A stretch of 64,000 nt of DNA from Streptomyces sp. NBC_01231 (GTDB taxonomy: Bacteria; Actinomycetota; Actinomycetes; Streptomycetales; Streptomycetaceae), in assembly GCA_035999765.1 (NCBI GenBank), contig CP108521.1, positions 11,036,001 through 11,100,000 of the forward strand. The letters run 5' to 3'. Made by a program: the position numbers and the translations under genes. Position 1 is the stretch's first letter, and each line of letters begins with the position of its first letter. This document shows, piece by piece, positions 1-8,690 of this stretch. The notes under the pieces are model-generated. The model had not been told where the DNA came from and searched no databases. It was given only the letters and a program-made list of their open reading frames with translations.

Positions 1-209
1 TCCTGCTGTTGCGGCCGCGTCGATTATGCCGGTGACGGCAAGCAGACGGCCCATCTGGCTTGAGCATCAGAGACACCGGGCCGGCAGCCAGAGCTCCCAG
101 AAGCGCGTCGATCGCTGGATCCGAAGTCCGCCCCGGCCAAGAGCGTGCCCAGGTGGCCTGGGGCCAGCGCAGGGCGCCGCGCCGGAATCAGAACGGGGAG
201 AATAGACCA

Positions 210-3200
210 ATGCGATATGCGTTGCGACGGTCCCTGCGCCCGCTCGCCGTCCACATAGACAGCGAGCCTGATCCGCTTGAGGACCGTCTCGAAGCCCACG
301 ATGCGGTGGGTTTGGACGAACTTCGGGGCGTGCCGGTCGTTGTGATGCTGGGGGAGCGCGGCGCAGGCAAGTCCGTGGCCCTGGAACAGGAATATGCCCT
401 GCTGGGTGAGGAGGGCATACAGGCCGCACCGTTGCTGCACTTGGGCCGGGAGGTCTTCGACTCGCCGTCCGCGCGCACCGCCGTCGACGAGCGCCTGCGT
501 CCGTGGCACGGGCAGATGCGGCATGTGCTGCTGGATGGGCTGGACGAGGGCATGAGTGACATCCCCGGTCTCGACAAAGTCCTCCTGCACCGGCTGCGGG
601 ACATGGAGCCGTCGCAGCGTGAGGGGTTGCGGCTTCGAATCGCCTGCCGTACCAGCCGCTGGTCCGAGATGCTGGAGGTCGGACTGCGGGAGCTGTGGCC
701 GCAGCCCGGCCAGGTGGTGTTGATGACGCTCGCTCCGCTCAGTCGGAACGACATGCACCGTGCGGCGGAGCAACGGGGCTTGGACGCGTCCGCCTTCGTC
801 GAGCAGATCACCGGCCGCGGCCTGCAGGCCCTGGCCCAGCAGCCGGTCACCCTCCATCCGCTGCTGGAGGCCCAGGCACGAGGGGAAAAGCTCCCCGAGA
901 CAGTGGCCGAAGCCTACGACCAGGCGTGCCGCACGTTGTGCACCGAGACCTGGTCCCTGGACTTTGCCCGGCGTCAGACACGGCCAGCGGTGGATCACTT
1001 GCTGGAGGTGGCCCGCTGGGCCGCCGCAGCCCTCCAGTTCAGCCGTAGCCCTGCCCTGACGGACGGTGAGCCGACAGCGGGGGAGGAACTGCATCTCGAC
1101 AGCCTGTCCGGCCCAGGCGTTCCCGGCCTTGTCCCCGAACCGGCGTGCCAGCGCCACGAACTGCTGCACTTGACCGAGTCCGCTTTGCTGACGCCCGTGG
1201 GCCGACGCCGCTGGGTCTTCGCCCACCGCAGCTACCAGGAACACCTGGCGGCACAGTACCTCCACGCCCGGATCACCCCCGCCGTACGGGCCCAGTTGCT
1301 GTGGACGGGCAGCGGCCCCGCACGCCATGTACGGCCGGAGCACCAGGAGATCGCCGCCCGCCTCGCGGTCATCGACACGGATCTCTTCGAAGACCTGCTT
1401 GCCCATGAGCCTGTGGTGCTGCTGCTCGCCGATCTTCCTGTCCTGCCGGACGCACAGCGTCAGCGGGTCACCCAGACCCTTCTCGACGAGGTCGTCCGCG
1501 ACGGCTTCGAGCGCCTCGACTACGCGCTGCTGCAGAAGCTCGATAATCCCGCTCTCGCCGTACAACTCAGGCCCTTCCTCGCACCGGGGACACCCCCTGA
1601 GCAGATGTACCTGGCTTTGTGGATCGCCACGCAGTGCCACCCAGCGGGTTTGACACCCGATCTGCTCTCGGTCGCGCAGGACACCGCATTGCCCGTGCGG
1701 CTCAGGTCCTTCGCCCTGCGCGCGCTGGGCGAGGAGTACCCGAAGGACGACGAGACGGTCGCACGGCTGCGCCTGCTGGCCGCCGACGCGAAACCAGACA
1801 TCGTCGAGGCAGCGTTGCAGCAGCTATGGCCGCACCATCTGACGATCACCGAGTACGCCGACCTGCTGCCCCTCCGGCAGACGCTGACCTACAAGCTGCG
1901 GTTCACGTACGTCGAAATACTCACCGACAACAATCTCAAAGACGCCCTGACCTGGTCGGTCACGACCCTCAGTGAACGCCGCCCCAAAGCACTGATCGCT
2001 CTCGTCCTGCTGGCCCAGGGCATTCACATCCTCGGCCAGGCACAGACACGAAGCCCGAGCCCGGATTCCCGCGAGACGCTTGCGGGCCGGGCGCTGGCCG
2101 CCGTGGCGGAACAGCCTGAGCTGTCCCACCCTGTCGAAGCCCGCACCGCCTTCGAGTACCTGCACGACGCTTTGGACCGCGCCCCGGCTCTGCGCCGCCG
2201 ACTTGCCGAGCACGTCCTGCACCACAGCAACCCGGACCACGTCCTGCACCTCCTCTTCACCACCCCTGACGTGGGTCTGTTCCCGGCAGGGGATCTGCAG
2301 TACTGGGCGGAGCGGTGGCCGGATCTCCCGCCAGAGGTACGGCGCACCGCCCAGCCGCTCTTCAGCCGCCGCCCCCGGCCCGAGGACGAGCCGCTGAAAC
2401 AGGCCGTCGAGACAGCCCGGCAGGCGGATCAAGAACTCCGGGACGCCACCGCCTGGTGGGATGCCCCGCCTCCTGAGTGGCAATTGCGAAGGCAGGAAGA
2501 GGAAGAAGAACGGCGACGCAGCAACACCTTCGACGAGGGCCGGTTCATTGCCGCCCTCGAAGCGGTACAAGCGGCCGGGCCGGACACCGTGCGCGCGGCC
2601 TGGCTCGCCGCCCTCTGGGACCACCTCCGCCGGACCAGCGACGGCCGGCCCGCTGAAATGGACGCACCGCTGGGCATGGTCGCCGCAGCACCGACACGCC
2701 CGCTGGCGGACAGCACCCTGAGCAAGAAGCTGACCGAGGTCGCCCGGCACGTTCTGGCCACAGCACCCGCATACGCAGCGCAGCACGTGACTGCCTGGGG
2801 TACCGAATGGGGCCATGTCCCAGAACTGTCCGCGGCCGCGTTCCTGCCGGCCAGCGAATGGGAGGCGGCAGCAGGCACGGACACCGGCCGATGGGCGGGC
2901 TGGGCACTGGCCCTGGCTACCATGCAGCCGCTTGAACAGGACCGGGCCCTGCACAGCAGGCTATTCGAACAATCCGCCCGCCAAGCGGGAGCCGCCTTCA
3001 CAGCCGAGCTCATGGCGTGCCTGGAGCGCTTGGAGACTCACAAGGTCGCTGAACTGGTCCAGTTCCTGCACGCACACCAGGCGCACGATGCCATCAGCCT
3101 CGTGCGGGACTGGGCCACGGCGCCCAGCTGCGCAGACGCAGCCTGGGCCGCTGTGGTGGTCACGCTCTACGGCCTCGATGACGACGTCGCCCAGAGCCTG

Positions 3201-4343
3201 CTGAAGAACACCGTGGCCGCCGCCCCGCCCCGCGACAAGCCGATAACAGATCCCCAGCGGTGGATCACCGCGGCTTACACCCTCCTGCCCCGGATGGACC
3301 TGCACGAGCACTGGCCCCACATCCGCCGGGCCTTCGACGATCATCTGCTCTTTCACGCCCTGACCGACCGCATCGCCTCCCTCGGCACCGGCCACTGGCC
3401 CGCAGGCGTGGAAGGACTCGACGAAGCAGACCTCTGCGACCTGTACGAGCGCCTGTGCGCGAGAGAAGAACTCAGCCAGCCCCGACCCGAGTACGAGCCG
3501 GGTGTCGCCTACCAAATCACCATACGAGACACCCTCCACGAACTCGCCGACGCCCTGCCCCAACTGATCGCAGGCAAAGGCACCACGCGAGCCGCCGACC
3601 ACCTCACCCGACTCGCCGCGTCAACCTCCCGCCAACCTGCCCGGCTAGGACGCCTGGCCCGCCGCGCCGCCCGCCAAGCAGCCCAACGTCACAGCCGCCC
3701 GCTGCCCGTGCACGAGCTGAGGAAACTCGCAGCCGATCACAGCCTGCGCGTGGTCACCGACGAGGCGCACCTCCTTGACGTCGTCATGGAGGCCCTGGAC
3801 CAGGTCCAGCAGGCACTGTCGGGCCCCAACGGAATGGCCATCCTGTTGTGGAACCGCGCTGCCGCGGCGGGCGATGCCGCAATGTGGCCGATGTGGGAGG
3901 AGGACTTCAGCGATCTCGTCATGGGCCTGCTGAAGATCCAATTCGGCGGGCAGCGCGTCATCCTCAACCGTGAAGTCCAAGTCGACCGCCCCGGCCTCGG
4001 AGGAGGGCGCACCGACATCCACATCCAGGCAGCAGACCCCTCTCACCACACCGAGCCCTTCACCGTGATCATCGAATCCAAGGGTTGCTGGAACCAGGAA
4101 CTGCCTACGGCACTCTCCGATCAACTGGTAGCCCGCTACCTGCGCCGACCCCGTACCGCAGGGATCCTCCTGGTCGGCTTCTTCGACTGCGACCAGTGGA
4201 GCTCATCGGTAAGGCGGCGCTGCTCACCCCGCCATACCCGGCAGCAGATCACGTACGAGCAAGAGCAACTGGCCGCCCAGCACGAGGTCGGGGTCCGCGC
4301 CAGAGTCCTCGACTGCAGGCCCCCCGGCGTCCAGACAGACTGA
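210..4343 (+). CDS. NACHT/STAND NTPase with C-terminal PD-(D/E)xK nuclease
   Basis: 1377-aa protein. The ATG at 210 is preferred over an upstream in-frame ATG at 60 because GGGGAG lies 9 nt before it and the upstream extension is unlike protein. Walker A is GERGAGKS at residues 48-55. The NACHT-type Walker B is LLDGLDEG at about 107-114, followed by a sensor-like CRTSRW near 145-151. A long helical middle section, HEAT/ARM-like in composition, fills about residues 400-1200. The C-terminal 150 residues hold a restriction-endonuclease-fold signature: D1269 in GRTDIHI and E1289-S-K1291 in IIESKG. By analogy with Avs/bNACHT proteins it should sense a phage component through the helical array, oligomerise by NTP hydrolysis and cut DNA. 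The nuclease is at the C-terminus, whereas many Avs proteins carry it at the N-terminus. It is followed by the EACC1-caspase pair on the same strand. Domain assignments rest on motifs; the trigger is unknown. Confidence 0.85.
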   Translation: MRYALRRSLRPLAVHIDSEPDPLEDRLEAHDAVGLDELRGVPVVVMLGERGAGKSVALEQEYALLGEEGIQAAPLLHLGREVFDSPSARTAVDERLRPWHGQMRHVLLDGLDEGMSDIPGLDKVLLHRLRDMEPSQREGLRLRIACRTSRWSEMLEVGLRELWPQPGQVVLMTLAPLSRNDMHRAAEQRGLDASAFVEQITGRGLQALAQQPVTLHPLLEAQARGEKLPETVAEAYDQACRTLCTETWSLDFARRQTRPAVDHLLEVARWAAAALQFSRSPALTDGEPTAGEELHLDSLSGPGVPGLVPEPACQRHELLHLTESALLTPVGRRRWVFAHRSYQEHLAAQYLHARITPAVRAQLLWTGSGPARHVRPEHQEIAARLAVIDTDLFEDLLAHEPVVLLLADLPVLPDAQRQRVTQTLLDEVVRDGFERLDYALLQKLDNPALAVQLRPFLAPGTPPEQMYLALWIATQCHPAGLTPDLLSVAQDTALPVRLRSFALRALGEEYPKDDETVARLRLLAADAKPDIVEAALQQLWPHHLTITEYADLLPLRQTLTYKLRFTYVEILTDNNLKDALTWSVTTLSERRPKALIALVLLAQGIHILGQAQTRSPSPDSRETLAGRALAAVAEQPELSHPVEARTAFEYLHDALDRAPALRRRLAEHVLHHSNPDHVLHLLFTTPDVGLFPAGDLQYWAERWPDLPPEVRRTAQPLFSRRPRPEDEPLKQAVETARQADQELRDATAWWDAPPPEWQLRRQEEEEERRRSNTFDEGRFIAALEAVQAAGPDTVRAAWLAALWDHLRRTSDGRPAEMDAPLGMVAAAPTRPLADSTLSKKLTEVARHVLATAPAYAAQHVTAWGTEWGHVPELSAAAFLPASEWEAAAGTDTGRWAGWALALATMQPLEQDRALHSRLFEQSARQAGAAFTAELMACLERLETHKVAELVQFLHAHQAHDAISLVRDWATAPSCADAAWAAVVVTLYGLDDDVAQSLLKNTVAAAPPRDKPITDPQRWITAAYTLLPRMDLHEHWPHIRRAFDDHLLFHALTDRIASLGTGHWPAGVEGLDEADLCDLYERLCAREELSQPRPEYEPGVAYQITIRDTLHELADALPQLIAGKGTTRAADHLTRLAASTSRQPARLGRLARRAARQAAQRHSRPLPVHELRKLAADHSLRVVTDEAHLLDVVMEALDQVQQALSGPNGMAILLWNRAAAAGDAAMWPMWEEDFSDLVMGLLKIQFGGQRVILNREVQVDRPGLGGGRTDIHIQAADPSHHTEPFTVIIESKGCWNQELPTALSDQLVARYLRRPRTAGILLVGFFDCDQWSSSVRRRCSPRHTRQQITYEQEQLAAQHEVGVRARVLDCRPPGVQTD

Positions 4344-4640
4344 ACAGGCAGGCAGCACGGCCAGTGGAACAGCACCCATCTAGCCTCACTGGGCTCAGCC
4401 GCGCCGCGGCGTCGCGTTCCACGGCCGGTACGACCGCACCGGCCTGCTCATCAACCATGCTTGGCCCGGATGCCGTCTGCTCCGCGCCCTGCCCGCTCGG
4501 CAGTAGGCCCTCCACTGGCTGTCACGCCCGGCTCCATGCGCTGGACGCGGCCCGAACTGCAGGCTGGAGCACGTAGGCTGCTTTTCCGACTGCGCCGGAA
4601 TTCCGGGCGACAGACATGCAAAGCAGCGGGGGAGCACGCG

Positions 4641-5024
4641 ATGCACGGCATTGAGGACATCGGGATGGCGGATGTCCAGATCCTGGTCGACTCAGCCGAC
4701 GCCCTGGACGACCGGCTGGCGCTGGCCGAGTGGCTCCGCGGAGAACGTGGGCTGCAGGGATGCATCCACCTTCCACCCGCCACACCCGCCGAGAGTGAAC
4801 TCGGCTCTGCTATCGAACTTCTCACTGTCTCTCTCGGCTCCGGAGGCCTCGCCACCGTCCTGGCCGGATCCCTCGCTACCTGGCTGCAGAATCGCCGCAC
4901 CCCGACCAAGGTGCGCATCACCATCACGAGAGCGGACCGCACCCTGGAACTCGAGACCGGAGACGCTGCGGAGGCCGAGGCGCTGATCCGGCGCTTCTTG
5001 GGCGAGGACAGCGATGGAGTCTGA
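4641..5024 (+). CDS. Effector-associated constant component EACC1-like protein
   Basis: 127-aa protein. The ATG at 4641 has a GGGGGAG ribosome site 7 nt upstream; the longer in-frame extension to 4461 lacks protein character. It starts with an acidic strand-helix segment, then a hydrophobic helix (about residues 54-76, GSGGLATVLAGSLATWL) followed by an R-rich strand and an acidic tail (TRADRTLELETGDAAEAEALIRRFL). This order (short ferredoxin-like N-part, hydrophobic helix, beta-strand end) matches the EACC1 family, which is found beside caspase, trypsin and other effectors in actinobacterial conflict systems. Its stop overlaps the caspase start by 11 nt, so the two are translationally coupled. 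Family knowledge suggests a membrane- or complex-linked adaptor; the exact role is unknown. Confidence 0.78.
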   Translation: MHGIEDIGMADVQILVDSADALDDRLALAEWLRGERGLQGCIHLPPATPAESELGSAIELLTVSLGSGGLATVLAGSLATWLQNRRTPTKVRITITRADRTLELETGDAAEAEALIRRFLGEDSDGV

Positions 5025-6564
5025 GGACACCGCCGTCCTCATTGGCATCTCGCGCTACCAGGACCCGTCTCTGCCCGACGTCCCTGCAGTCCTCAACAGC
5101 ATCTCTGCGATGCACGGGTTGCTCACCGCTCCCGACCTGTGCGGCTGGCCCGCCAACCGGGTGCACGTGTACATGGACCCAGCCGACACCACCGCACTGG
5201 CGCTGGAAGTGCACCGTCTGGCCGAGGAGACCACCGGTGCCCTCCTGCTCTACTTCGTGGGCCACGGCGTCGTCACCAGGACCGGAGCGCTCTGCCTTGC
5301 CACCGGCGCCACCCAACTCCGCTACCCCGACCTGACCGGCCTGGAGTACGACAAGGTCCGCAACGCCCTGCTCGACTCGCCGGCCCAGGTGAAACTGGTG
5401 ATCCTTGACTGCTGCTACTCGGGTCGCGTGATCCACGGCCTGACGGGCGCCGGCGAGAGCCATCTCGCGGACACCACCGACATCCGCGGCGTCTACACGC
5501 TCACGGCGGCCGACCGGATCGCCCACGTGCCTCCGGCGAAAGAACAGGAAACCGCCTGCACATCCTTCACCGGAGCTCTGCGCGATGTCGTGCACCAGGG
5601 CATTCCGGGTGCCCCGCCGATGCTCGCTCTGACCGACATCTATCCCAAGCTCAGAAACACACTCAAGGCACGCGGCCTTCCCGAGCCCAACCAGCGGGGC
5701 ACGGACACCGTTGAGGCCTACCCCTTCAGCCGCAACGCCGCATACTCAGGCGGCGCGGGATTTCGGCTGCTCCCGCGGGAGCACATGGACTTCTTCCTCA
5801 AGGTCCTCGCCGCGCAGCAGCACCACGATCTGACGGCTGCGAGCATCATGAAGCTGGAGGACTGGCCCGGTGTCTACCTCCTGCACCAGGAATCCCGCGG
5901 TATGCCGGAGATCTGCTACGTCGGTAAGAGCGACCGCTCGATCGCCAGCCGCCTCAAAGAACAGCTGAAGAAGATCGACGGACGCTGCTACATCGACTCC
6001 CGCGACATCTCGTTCAGCTACCTCAAACTGGACGACGACCTCACTCACATCGCACCGGAGCAAGTAGTGCTCCAGCAACTGCATGCCCAAGGGCGTTCTC
6101 CGCATTGGAACCAAAACGGTTTCGGTAACCGCGACGCTGGCCGGACGAGGGACTCAAGCCGGCTACGCAGCACCGATTTCGACGTGCTCCACCCGATCGA
6201 CTTGTCCTGGCTGCTGCGCAGCGACGGCCCGGCTCTGCATCTGACGGCGCGCGAGATGGCCCTCTACCTCAAGAGCGAACTGCCCTACATCTTCCGCTTC
6301 GAGCACCGGGATTCGGTCGACGAGATCCAGATTGCCGTGCCGCCGGGCCCGCTCTCGGCTGACCGCGCCTTCCGCCTGCTCGCTGCTGCACTGGGCGACA
6401 CCTGGCAGATCAGTGCTCTCATGGGCCGGGTCCTGATGTACCGCGAGCAGAACGTGAGATACCCGAGCGCCATCCGCTACTACGTCGATACTGAGGCGAT
6501 GGGGTCGGTTCCAGAGGTTTTCGAGGTCTTCGATGCACACTCGCTGGAGGGCGAAGGCCACTAG
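5014..6564 (+). CDS. Caspase-family protease fused to Eco29kI-like GIY-YIG nuclease
   Basis: 516 aa, starting inside the upstream EACC1 gene with GGGCGAGG upstream. Residues 1-245 are a caspase-like (peptidase C14) domain: catalytic His84 in YFVGHGV and Cys134 in ILDCCYSGR. Residues about 283-385 look like a GIY-YIG nuclease: G286-V-Y288, then Y302-V-G304 after 13 residues, R313 in the following helix, E349, and N366 in SPHWNQNGFGN followed by D-x-GR. The last stretch resembles the Eco29kI-type restriction enzymes. Residues 390-516 are not recognised and could be a substrate or partner domain. A caspase joined to a nuclease suggests that cleavage releases or activates the nuclease, or that the nuclease is the toxic output. 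The caspase call is firm; the nuclease call rests on motif spacing. Confidence 0.85.
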   Translation: MESEDTAVLIGISRYQDPSLPDVPAVLNSISAMHGLLTAPDLCGWPANRVHVYMDPADTTALALEVHRLAEETTGALLLYFVGHGVVTRTGALCLATGATQLRYPDLTGLEYDKVRNALLDSPAQVKLVILDCCYSGRVIHGLTGAGESHLADTTDIRGVYTLTAADRIAHVPPAKEQETACTSFTGALRDVVHQGIPGAPPMLALTDIYPKLRNTLKARGLPEPNQRGTDTVEAYPFSRNAAYSGGAGFRLLPREHMDFFLKVLAAQQHHDLTAASIMKLEDWPGVYLLHQESRGMPEICYVGKSDRSIASRLKEQLKKIDGRCYIDSRDISFSYLKLDDDLTHIAPEQVVLQQLHAQGRSPHWNQNGFGNRDAGRTRDSSRLRSTDFDVLHPIDLSWLLRSDGPALHLTAREMALYLKSELPYIFRFEHRDSVDEIQIAVPPGPLSADRAFRLLAAALGDTWQISALMGRVLMYREQNVRYPSAIRYYVDTEAMGSVPEVFEVFDAHSLEGEGH

Positions 6565-6788
6565 ACGTCTCCTCCAGCGGGCGCGGACCTTCCCGTCGCG
6601 CCGGACTGCCGAGCGGTCCAGTTGGCTGTACGGCGGCAGATAGAGACGATCACTGAACCGGAGACCTTGGCGGTGATGGGCAGGGAGAGGCAGATCCTGA
6701 TCCGGGCGTCGTTTCGGAGGAGCAGGAGGAAGTCGTCCGGCTCCTCGGGAGTTGCCCGCCCGCGCCTTAGAGAAGTCCTTGCTCCGTT

Positions 6789-7019
6789 GTGGATGCCCGG
6801 TGTGCCTGCGGCAACGAAAAGACCGCCATCGCGGGCAACATCAAGCGTGGACTGTCGAAGTCCTGCGGGAGCTGCCTGCAAGCGGAACTACCCAAGGCCG
6901 GTGACCGCGTCGGGGAGTGGACGGTCCTCACAGTCGTCGGCCGCTACGCCGACTGCCGCTGCTCCTGCGCTGTTGAGCGCAAGGTATTCATCTACTCGCT
7001 GGGGACCGATTCAGGCTAA
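6789..7019 (+). pseudogene. Zinc-ribbon protein fragment
   Basis: Short frame opening at GTG. It holds one complete CxCG...SCGSC ribbon (CACGNEK, then SKSCGSC about 20 residues on) and the start of a second unit (GEWTVLTVVGRYADCRCSC). This resembles the repeated zinc motifs found in phage-type endonuclease and AP2/HNH-associated proteins. There is no ribosome site, a stop lies 7 codons upstream, and the second unit breaks off without its closing cysteines, so it looks like a decayed or truncated remnant. It lies between the caspase gene and the oppositely oriented Gabija genes. It could also be a genuine small protein; I cannot tell. Confidence 0.35.
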
Positions 7020-7037
7020 GGCCGATGAGCGGGAAGG

Positions 7038-8690
7038 CTACTCCAGGGCGGCGATGAGGGGCGCCCACAAGCCATGGGAGCGGTCGGGAACGACGAGGTG
7101 GGCGGTGCTGCGGGCGCGGGTCATGACCACGTAGAGCAGCCGTGAGCCGTTGGGGAACGGTTCGCCTTCGGGACCGTAGTACTCGTCATCGGCCAGCAGC
7201 AGGATGGTGGTGTCGGCCTCGCGTCCCTTGGTCTGGTGAAGGTTCATCACCTGCACCGGCCGCGGCCGCGCCCGCGTGTCGTCCACCAGGGTTTCGTCGC
7301 GGGCACGCTGCAATTCCTCAGCCACCGCTGTGATGCTCTGGTCCTGCTTGAGCAGCCGCAGTGCGCGGCGCGTGGTGGGGGCAGCCTGGAGCCAGGCCTC
7401 CTGGCCGCGGAAGGTTCCGATGCGCGCGTAGGCACTGGTGACGATCTCGGCCAAGCGGTCGATGTCGGCGTTTGGGCCGCTTCCCGCCGAGCGTAGATCC
7501 TGTGCGAGTGCCCGCAAGGCCCGCTGCAGCGCAGGGTTGGACTTGTCCAGCATCTGCCGTGCGAGAGGGGAAAGCCCGCGGCCGCGCAGGCACGCGGTGA
7601 CGAACACGGCCAGCGTCCGCCGGACCTGGACGCCCTTCTGCCCGAACGCGAACTGGACGAGGGCGAGTTGGGCGGAGAGCGCTTCCGCGTGGGCCTCGGT
7701 GAAGCCGACCTGCTCGTGGACCAGGCCGGCCGCGGTCAGGGCGTCGGACAGGGAGGTAGTGGCGATGTTGGTGTGGGTGAAGATGCTGACGGTGTGCTTC
7801 TTCTGGCGGGCGGCGCGGGCGAGGTCGATGACCTGCGCGTAGCCGGTGTCGTCCGTGATCCGGGTGACGGTGAGGCGGCCCTGCTGGGCGGCCGTGCGGA
7901 GGGCGGGGTCGGTGAAGCGGCGCTGGCGGGCGGCTTCCGCGGCGGCGGGCAGCACACCGGAGGGGTCACGGTAGCTGGCCGCCTGCAGGTCGATCCGGCG
8001 GGAGCCGGGTAGGGCCATGGCCTCCGCGATCCGGGCGGCGGGATTCACTCCGGGCTTGAACGCTCCTTCGTAGATGCTCTGGTTGACGTCGCCCAGGAGG
8101 ATGCGACGCGCTGTGGGGGCGATCTGCTGCAGGAAGGCCCACTCGGTGGCGTCGGTGTCCTGGAACTCGTCGCAGATGACGAGGGTGTAGCGCCCGGCGT
8201 AGTGGTCGCGGACCTTGTTAAGGGCCAGCAGTTGGCGGGCGGCCGGCATCAGCTGGCTGTACGTCAGTCCGGGAGGGGCCCCGGGCACGGTCTGGTTGGC
8301 CTGGCTGAGCACGCTCTGCGGAGGCGGAAAGCCGTGGTGTGCGCCGAAGCCGGTGAGGACCCTCCAGGCGAAGCCGTGGAAGGTCGACACCTCCAGCCGC
8401 GGTCGCAGCTCTCCGATGACGTTCGCAGCACGATCGATGATCTGGGCGACGGCGGTACGCGAGAAGGAAAGGAACAACACCCGTGTCGCGGCGGGCAACT
8501 GAGTGCGCTGCCCGCGCCGGGCCGCTTCCTGCCGCAGCCGCAGCAGTTTCTCGTCCGCATCTTCCAGGTGGGCGCGGGCGGCGGCGACCGCGGTCGTGGT
8601 CTTGCCCGTGCCGGCGCCACCGCTGACCACCAGTACCGGCGCAACGCTCTCGATCACCGTGCGCTGGTCCGCGCGTGCCCGATAGCCCAT
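7038..8690 (-). CDS. gajB: Gabija-like UvrD/Rep-family helicase (GajB-like)
   Basis: 550 aa. The ATG at 8690 shares one base with the stop of the upstream ATPase gene (TGATG), which is why this start is preferred to the longer frame. Superfamily 1 helicase motifs are visible: Walker A GGAGTGKTT at residues 24-32, motif II DEFQDTDATEW, GDVNQSIYEGAF (motif III-like), FLSFSRTA (motif Ia-like), LHQTKGREADTTI (motif V) and VVMTRARSTAHLV (motif VI). In Gabija, GajB is the UvrD-like partner of the OLD-family nuclease GajA, and the two form a large complex that degrades DNA when nucleotides are depleted. Gene order (GajA then GajB) and coupling match Gabija. The partner is clearly diverged, so this is called Gabija-like. 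Confidence 0.85.
   Translation of the reverse strand: MGYRARADQRTVIESVAPVLVVSGGAGTGKTTTAVAAARAHLEDADEKLLRLRQEAARRGQRTQLPAATRVLFLSFSRTAVAQIIDRAANVIGELRPRLEVSTFHGFAWRVLTGFGAHHGFPPPQSVLSQANQTVPGAPPGLTYSQLMPAARQLLALNKVRDHYAGRYTLVICDEFQDTDATEWAFLQQIAPTARRILLGDVNQSIYEGAFKPGVNPAARIAEAMALPGSRRIDLQAASYRDPSGVLPAAAEAARQRRFTDPALRTAAQQGRLTVTRITDDTGYAQVIDLARAARQKKHTVSIFTHTNIATTSLSDALTAAGLVHEQVGFTEAHAEALSAQLALVQFAFGQKGVQVRRTLAVFVTACLRGRGLSPLARQMLDKSNPALQRALRALAQDLRSAGSGPNADIDRLAEIVTSAYARIGTFRGQEAWLQAAPTTRRALRLLKQDQSITAVAEELQRARDETLVDDTRARPRPVQVMNLHQTKGREADTTILLLADDEYYGPEGEPFPNGSRLLYVVMTRARSTAHLVVPDRSHGLWAPLIAALE

Noticed and set aside
24..1640. 538-codon leftward open frame opposite the NACHT gene
   Set aside because: Shadow of the 210-4343 gene; poor codon bias, no ribosome site, and the other strand carries clear motifs.
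6622..7134. 170-codon rightward frame after the caspase gene
   Set aside because: Composition is not protein-like and it overlaps the zinc-ribbon fragment and the helicase gene end.
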